From contig JAQWBS010000006.1 in the NCBI GenBank assembly GCA_028706255.1, positions 1 to 64,000 on the forward strand: a stretch of DNA of 64,000 nt, given 5' to 3'. Positions 61,371 through 64,000 of this stretch are shown here, piece by piece (position 1 is the stretch's first letter; every line of letters begins with the position of its first letter). This DNA comes from Alphaproteobacteria bacterium. GTDB taxonomy: Bacteria; Pseudomonadota; Alphaproteobacteria; RF32; CAG-239. A program made the translations under genes and the position numbers. The notes below the pieces were generated by a model that worked only from the letters and a program-made list of their open reading frames with translations, did no database searches and had not been told where the DNA came from.

Positions 61371-61979
61371 CTAGTTTACAGTTCGTTGCACTTCTTCAAT
61401 TCTTGGCAAAACACTATTTTCAATGAGGAAGCTAATTGCTTTTTCAACCATTTTATCTGTGTAATCAAAAGATTCGTAAATCTTTTTCTCAACGGTTTCA
61501 CTTGAAACAACTTTTTTTGCAAGCGTCACATAAACTTCTGCCAAGTTGGTCAAAGAATCCACAAGTTCCGCTAAATATGAAGGAATCTCCAAGTCATCTT
61601 TTCCACCCCAAAAACCTTCTACAAAGCCTAATTCAATTTCTTGAAAGCGTTTTTCACACGCATCTAAAAAAGCCTGCTTATCTTTATGTTTCTTTTGTGG
61701 AAGTGTGATTTTATTTTCTTTCATTGCTTCAAACGTTTTATCCCAAAGCCCCATAAAAAATTTGAAAAACAAGTCTGCCTCATCTTTTGTTTCCAAACGA
61801 GGTGCTTTGCCTTGTTCCCAGAAAGAAGAAATGACATCTGTTGGGCGGAGTGCTAAGTTTGGACTGCAAATTGCACCCAAAAATTTCATCTTAATCACCT
61901 CAATTGAAGTTGGGCATTCATAGTGTTCAAGAAGTTTTTTGAATTTATCGTCACCGATATAATTATTTTGACTTTGCAT
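61371..61979 (-). CDS. Hypothetical cytosolic protein
   Basis: Several in-frame ATGs exist (62015, 61994, 61979). I prefer 61979, preceded by AAGAAGAA, giving 202 residues. The helical protein has FLGAICSPNLALRPTDVIS near 35 and FVEGFWGGKDDLEIPSYLAEL near 130. The layout is reminiscent of YecA/UPF0149-like proteins, but I cannot confirm it. No zinc-binding SEC-C tail is present. It appears cotranscribed with the nitroreductase. Confidence 0.65.
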   Translation of the reverse strand: MQSQNNYIGDDKFKKLLEHYECPTSIEVIKMKFLGAICSPNLALRPTDVISSFWEQGKAPRLETKDEADLFFKFFMGLWDKTFEAMKENKITLPQKKHKDKQAFLDACEKRFQEIELGFVEGFWGGKDDLEIPSYLAELVDSLTNLAEVYVTLAKKVVSSETVEKKIYESFDYTDKMVEKAISFLIENSVLPRIEEVQRTVN

Positions 61980-62041
61980 TTTATTCTTCTTCATATATAA
62001 GTTATAAAAAAACACAGATATATATAGCGGAGTTTGAAAAA

Positions 62042-62395
62042 ATGTCCAGTTTTAAAGTTTTATGCCTCTCTCTGACCTTGCTTGGCTTGGGAGCTTGTTC
62101 TTTGCTTAATCCTTTTGTTGACAGGCGACGAAATGCTGGTGAGAAAGATATGAATAGACTTTATGTTGGCGAATCAACCCCACAGAATCCAGCGGTATGT
62201 TATAACTATTTCACCGCAAGTTTAGAAGACATCCAAAAACTTGCCGATGAAGAATGTGTGAAACAACGAACAGGCGATAAAGCAATTATGGAAAAACAGA
62301 CTTATTTTTCTTGCCGTTTGCTTTTGCCAAATCATATCTATTTCAAATGTGTTTATGAAAACGAAGAAGATAATAAAAATGAAGGGAATGAATAA
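62042..62395 (+). CDS. Small lipoprotein upstream of argS
   Basis: A 117-residue lipoprotein with lipobox GLGAC (cysteine about 19). The mature part contains four cysteines (CYNYF, ECVKQ, SCRLL, KCVYE), likely two disulfides, and an acidic C-terminus. No family recognised. Its stop shares a base with the argS start (TAATG at 62393-62397), so translation is coupled. Confidence 0.75.
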   Translation: MSSFKVLCLSLTLLGLGACSLLNPFVDRRRNAGEKDMNRLYVGESTPQNPAVCYNYFTASLEDIQKLADEECVKQRTGDKAIMEKQTYFSCRLLLPNHIYFKCVYENEEDNKNEGNE

Positions 62396-64000
62396 TGGAA
62401 TTATCTGTTGAAAAAATTATCAATCAAAAATTTGAAAACATTTTCAACCAACTTGGGTTTAATGTTAAGTTCGCTGTGGTCAAAACTTCTGACCGTCCTG
62501 ATTTGAGCGATTTTCAATGTAATGGTGCATTAGCCCTCACCCGTGAACTTAAAAAGAATCCGAGAGAAATTGCCACTCAGATTGTTGCTGAACTTGAAAA
62601 AGATTGTGACATTGAAAAGATTTCCATTGACGGCCCTGGATTCATTAACCTCACTTTGAAAAGTGACTTCATCACTTCTATCATCAACAAGATGAGTGAA
62701 GACAAACGATTTGGCGTGCCGACTGAAAAAGAATCGAAAACAGTTGTGCTTGACTTTGGCGGACCAAACGTTGCTAAAACGATGCATGTTGGACACCTTC
62801 GTTCTGGTGTGATTGGCGAATCGGTACAAAGAATTGAAAGATTTATGGGGAATAATGTTATCTCTGACGTTCACTTAGGTGACTGGGGAACGCCAATGGG
62901 TATGATTATTGCTGAAATTATTGACCAAGGTGTTGATGCTTTCTCGCTTGATGTTCATGGCATTACGGAAATTTATAAAACGGCAACAACAAAATGCAAA
63001 GAAGATGAAGCTGCCAAAGAAAAAGCTCGTATTGTGACAGCAAAACTGCAAGACGGCGATGCAGAATATCGTAAAATTTGGGAATATATCCGCAAAGTTT
63101 CTGTTGATGATGTGCGTAAAAACTATGAAGCCTTAGATGTGAATTTCAATCTTTGGTGGGGCGAAAGTGATGCTCATGAAGCTTCTTCGGAAATTGTCAA
63201 ACTTGCAGAAAAGAAAGGGCTTTCTGAAATTGATGATGAGGCAAACATTATTCGCTTGGAAGAAAGCAACAAACCAAAACCTCCTGTTATCTTAGTGAAA
63301 AGAGATGGTGGCTTTGGCTATCAGATGACAGATATTGCAACCATTTTACTCAGAACAAGAGATTTGAAGGCGAACAAGATTGTTTACTTCACAGACCAAC
63401 GTCAAGAATTCCACTTTGAACAAGTTTTTGAAGCTTCTGAAAAGCTTGGTATTGCTGAAAATGTGGAAATGAAACATATTGGCTTTGGAACAGTCAACGG
63501 CTCTGACGGGAAACCATTTAAGACTCGTGACGGTGGCGTGATGTCTTTGGGTAGCTTAATTGAACTTTCCAAAGAAAAAGTGCGTGAATCTATGCCAAAA
63601 GCCTCAGAGGAATATTCTCAAGCCTATATTGATAATTTGGTGAATGAAGTGGCGATTGCCGCAATCAAATTCCAAGATTTGAAAAACAACATTGCTTCTG
63701 GCTATGTTTTTGAAGTGGACGACTTTGCAAAATTTGAAGGCAAAACAGGGCCATATATTCAATATGCGATTGCTCGTATCAATTCTATCTTACGCAAAGC
63801 CAATGAAGGTGAACTGAGTTTTGGAAAAGTTATCATCACCAACGCTGAAGAAAGAGAACTCACGCTTAAACTTCTTCAACTTTATGCCACAATTCACCGT
63901 GCATATGATGAATTTGAGCCAAGCATTCTCTCCGATTACACTTATAATCTAGCACAAAGCTTTAGCAGTTTTTATAATGCGTCACAAATTATGGGTGAAG
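62395..64000 (+). CDS. argS: Arginyl-tRNA synthetase, 3' end outside window
   Basis: It charges tRNA-Arg. 535 codons are visible and the frame is still open at the edge. The N-terminal additional domain is followed by the class I signature: GGPNVAKTMHVGHLRSGVIGE (HVGH near residue 135). Then VHLGDWGTPMGMIIAE, FKTRDGGVMSLGSL, and IQYAIARINSI near the anticodon-binding domain. About 50 residues are missing. Coupled to the lipoprotein gene upstream. Confidence 0.96.
   Translation, partial: MELSVEKIINQKFENIFNQLGFNVKFAVVKTSDRPDLSDFQCNGALALTRELKKNPREIATQIVAELEKDCDIEKISIDGPGFINLTLKSDFITSIINKMSEDKRFGVPTEKESKTVVLDFGGPNVAKTMHVGHLRSGVIGESVQRIERFMGNNVISDVHLGDWGTPMGMIIAEIIDQGVDAFSLDVHGITEIYKTATTKCKEDEAAKEKARIVTAKLQDGDAEYRKIWEYIRKVSVDDVRKNYEALDVNFNLWWGESDAHEASSEIVKLAEKKGLSEIDDEANIIRLEESNKPKPPVILVKRDGGFGYQMTDIATILLRTRDLKANKIVYFTDQRQEFHFEQVFEASEKLGIAENVEMKHIGFGTVNGSDGKPFKTRDGGVMSLGSLIELSKEKVRESMPKASEEYSQAYIDNLVNEVAIAAIKFQDLKNNIASGYVFEVDDFAKFEGKTGPYIQYAIARINSILRKANEGELSFGKVIITNAEERELTLKLLQLYATIHRAYDEFEPSILSDYTYNLAQSFSSFYNASQIMGE

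Overview
The window is AT-rich DNA (roughly one third G+C by eye) from an alphaproteobacterium. The case rests on gene content: a ChpT-type histidine phosphotransferase, an alphaproteobacterial RpoH next to RluD, a VirD4-type coupling protein, an alphaproteobacterial pseudokinase family, DUF502 and DUF192 proteins, folate-dependent TrmFO, and HpnC/HpnD-like proteins. Short operons, many lipoproteins and secreted proteins of unknown function, an autotransporter and a type IV coupling protein suggest an uncultured, possibly host- or gut-associated lineage; that last point is inference.

Layout. 1-2849: most of an autotransporter, cut by the left window edge. 3102-3176: tRNA-Gln, followed by an accessory island of about 8 kb (3.2-11.3 kb). 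The island is a mosaic: a P-loop kinase; a serine recombinase lacking its catalytic domain; a broken restriction-modification locus (N-truncated methyltransferase, intact Eco57I-like methyltransferase, C-truncated GIY-YIG nuclease/helicase); a serine recombinase followed by two ParB-like genes, the second truncated; a divergent small HTH gene; TTCCCTGT repeats; and a recombinase C-terminal remnant. 11.3-23.9 kb: DUF502, recJ, an OmpA lipoprotein, a DUF192 lipoprotein, a Cys-rich surface protein, pepA, a tandem pair of HNH-motif proteins, tsaC, a tRNA methyltransferase and a PAS/degenerate-GGDEF protein. 24.1-28.9 kb: pseudokinase plus membrane partner, rpoH, rluD. 28.7-35.9 kb: a plus-strand cluster of uncharacterised genes ending in virD4. 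36.6-41.8 kb: a second Cys-rich protein fused to a beta-solenoid, then a minus-strand run ending in Nudix and tautomerase genes that includes cheR, a CheY-like regulator and chpT. 41.9-54.1 kb: trmFO with two degenerate squalene-synthase-like genes, a TPR lipoprotein, uracil-DNA glycosylase, two related secreted proteins, a lytic transglycosylase and an M23 peptidase. 54.2-64 kb: tRNA-Asp, small lipoproteins, an AsmA-like protein, a large unknown protein, pgk, gap, a nitroreductase, and argS cut by the right edge.

Three intergenic spaces (about 36.1, 45.1 and 52.3 kb) hold the same composite of five palindromic modules in one fixed order. The two Cys-rich genes, 21 kb apart, share an almost identical upstream region with a 13-A tract, a 5' hairpin and the signal-peptide code.

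The best candidates for undescribed biology are the recombinase-ParB-ParB unit, the VirD4 cluster with its two related membrane proteins and no VirB genes, the tandem HNH pair, and the duplicated Cys-rich expression cassette. All functional calls are from reading the sequence by eye; no database search was possible.
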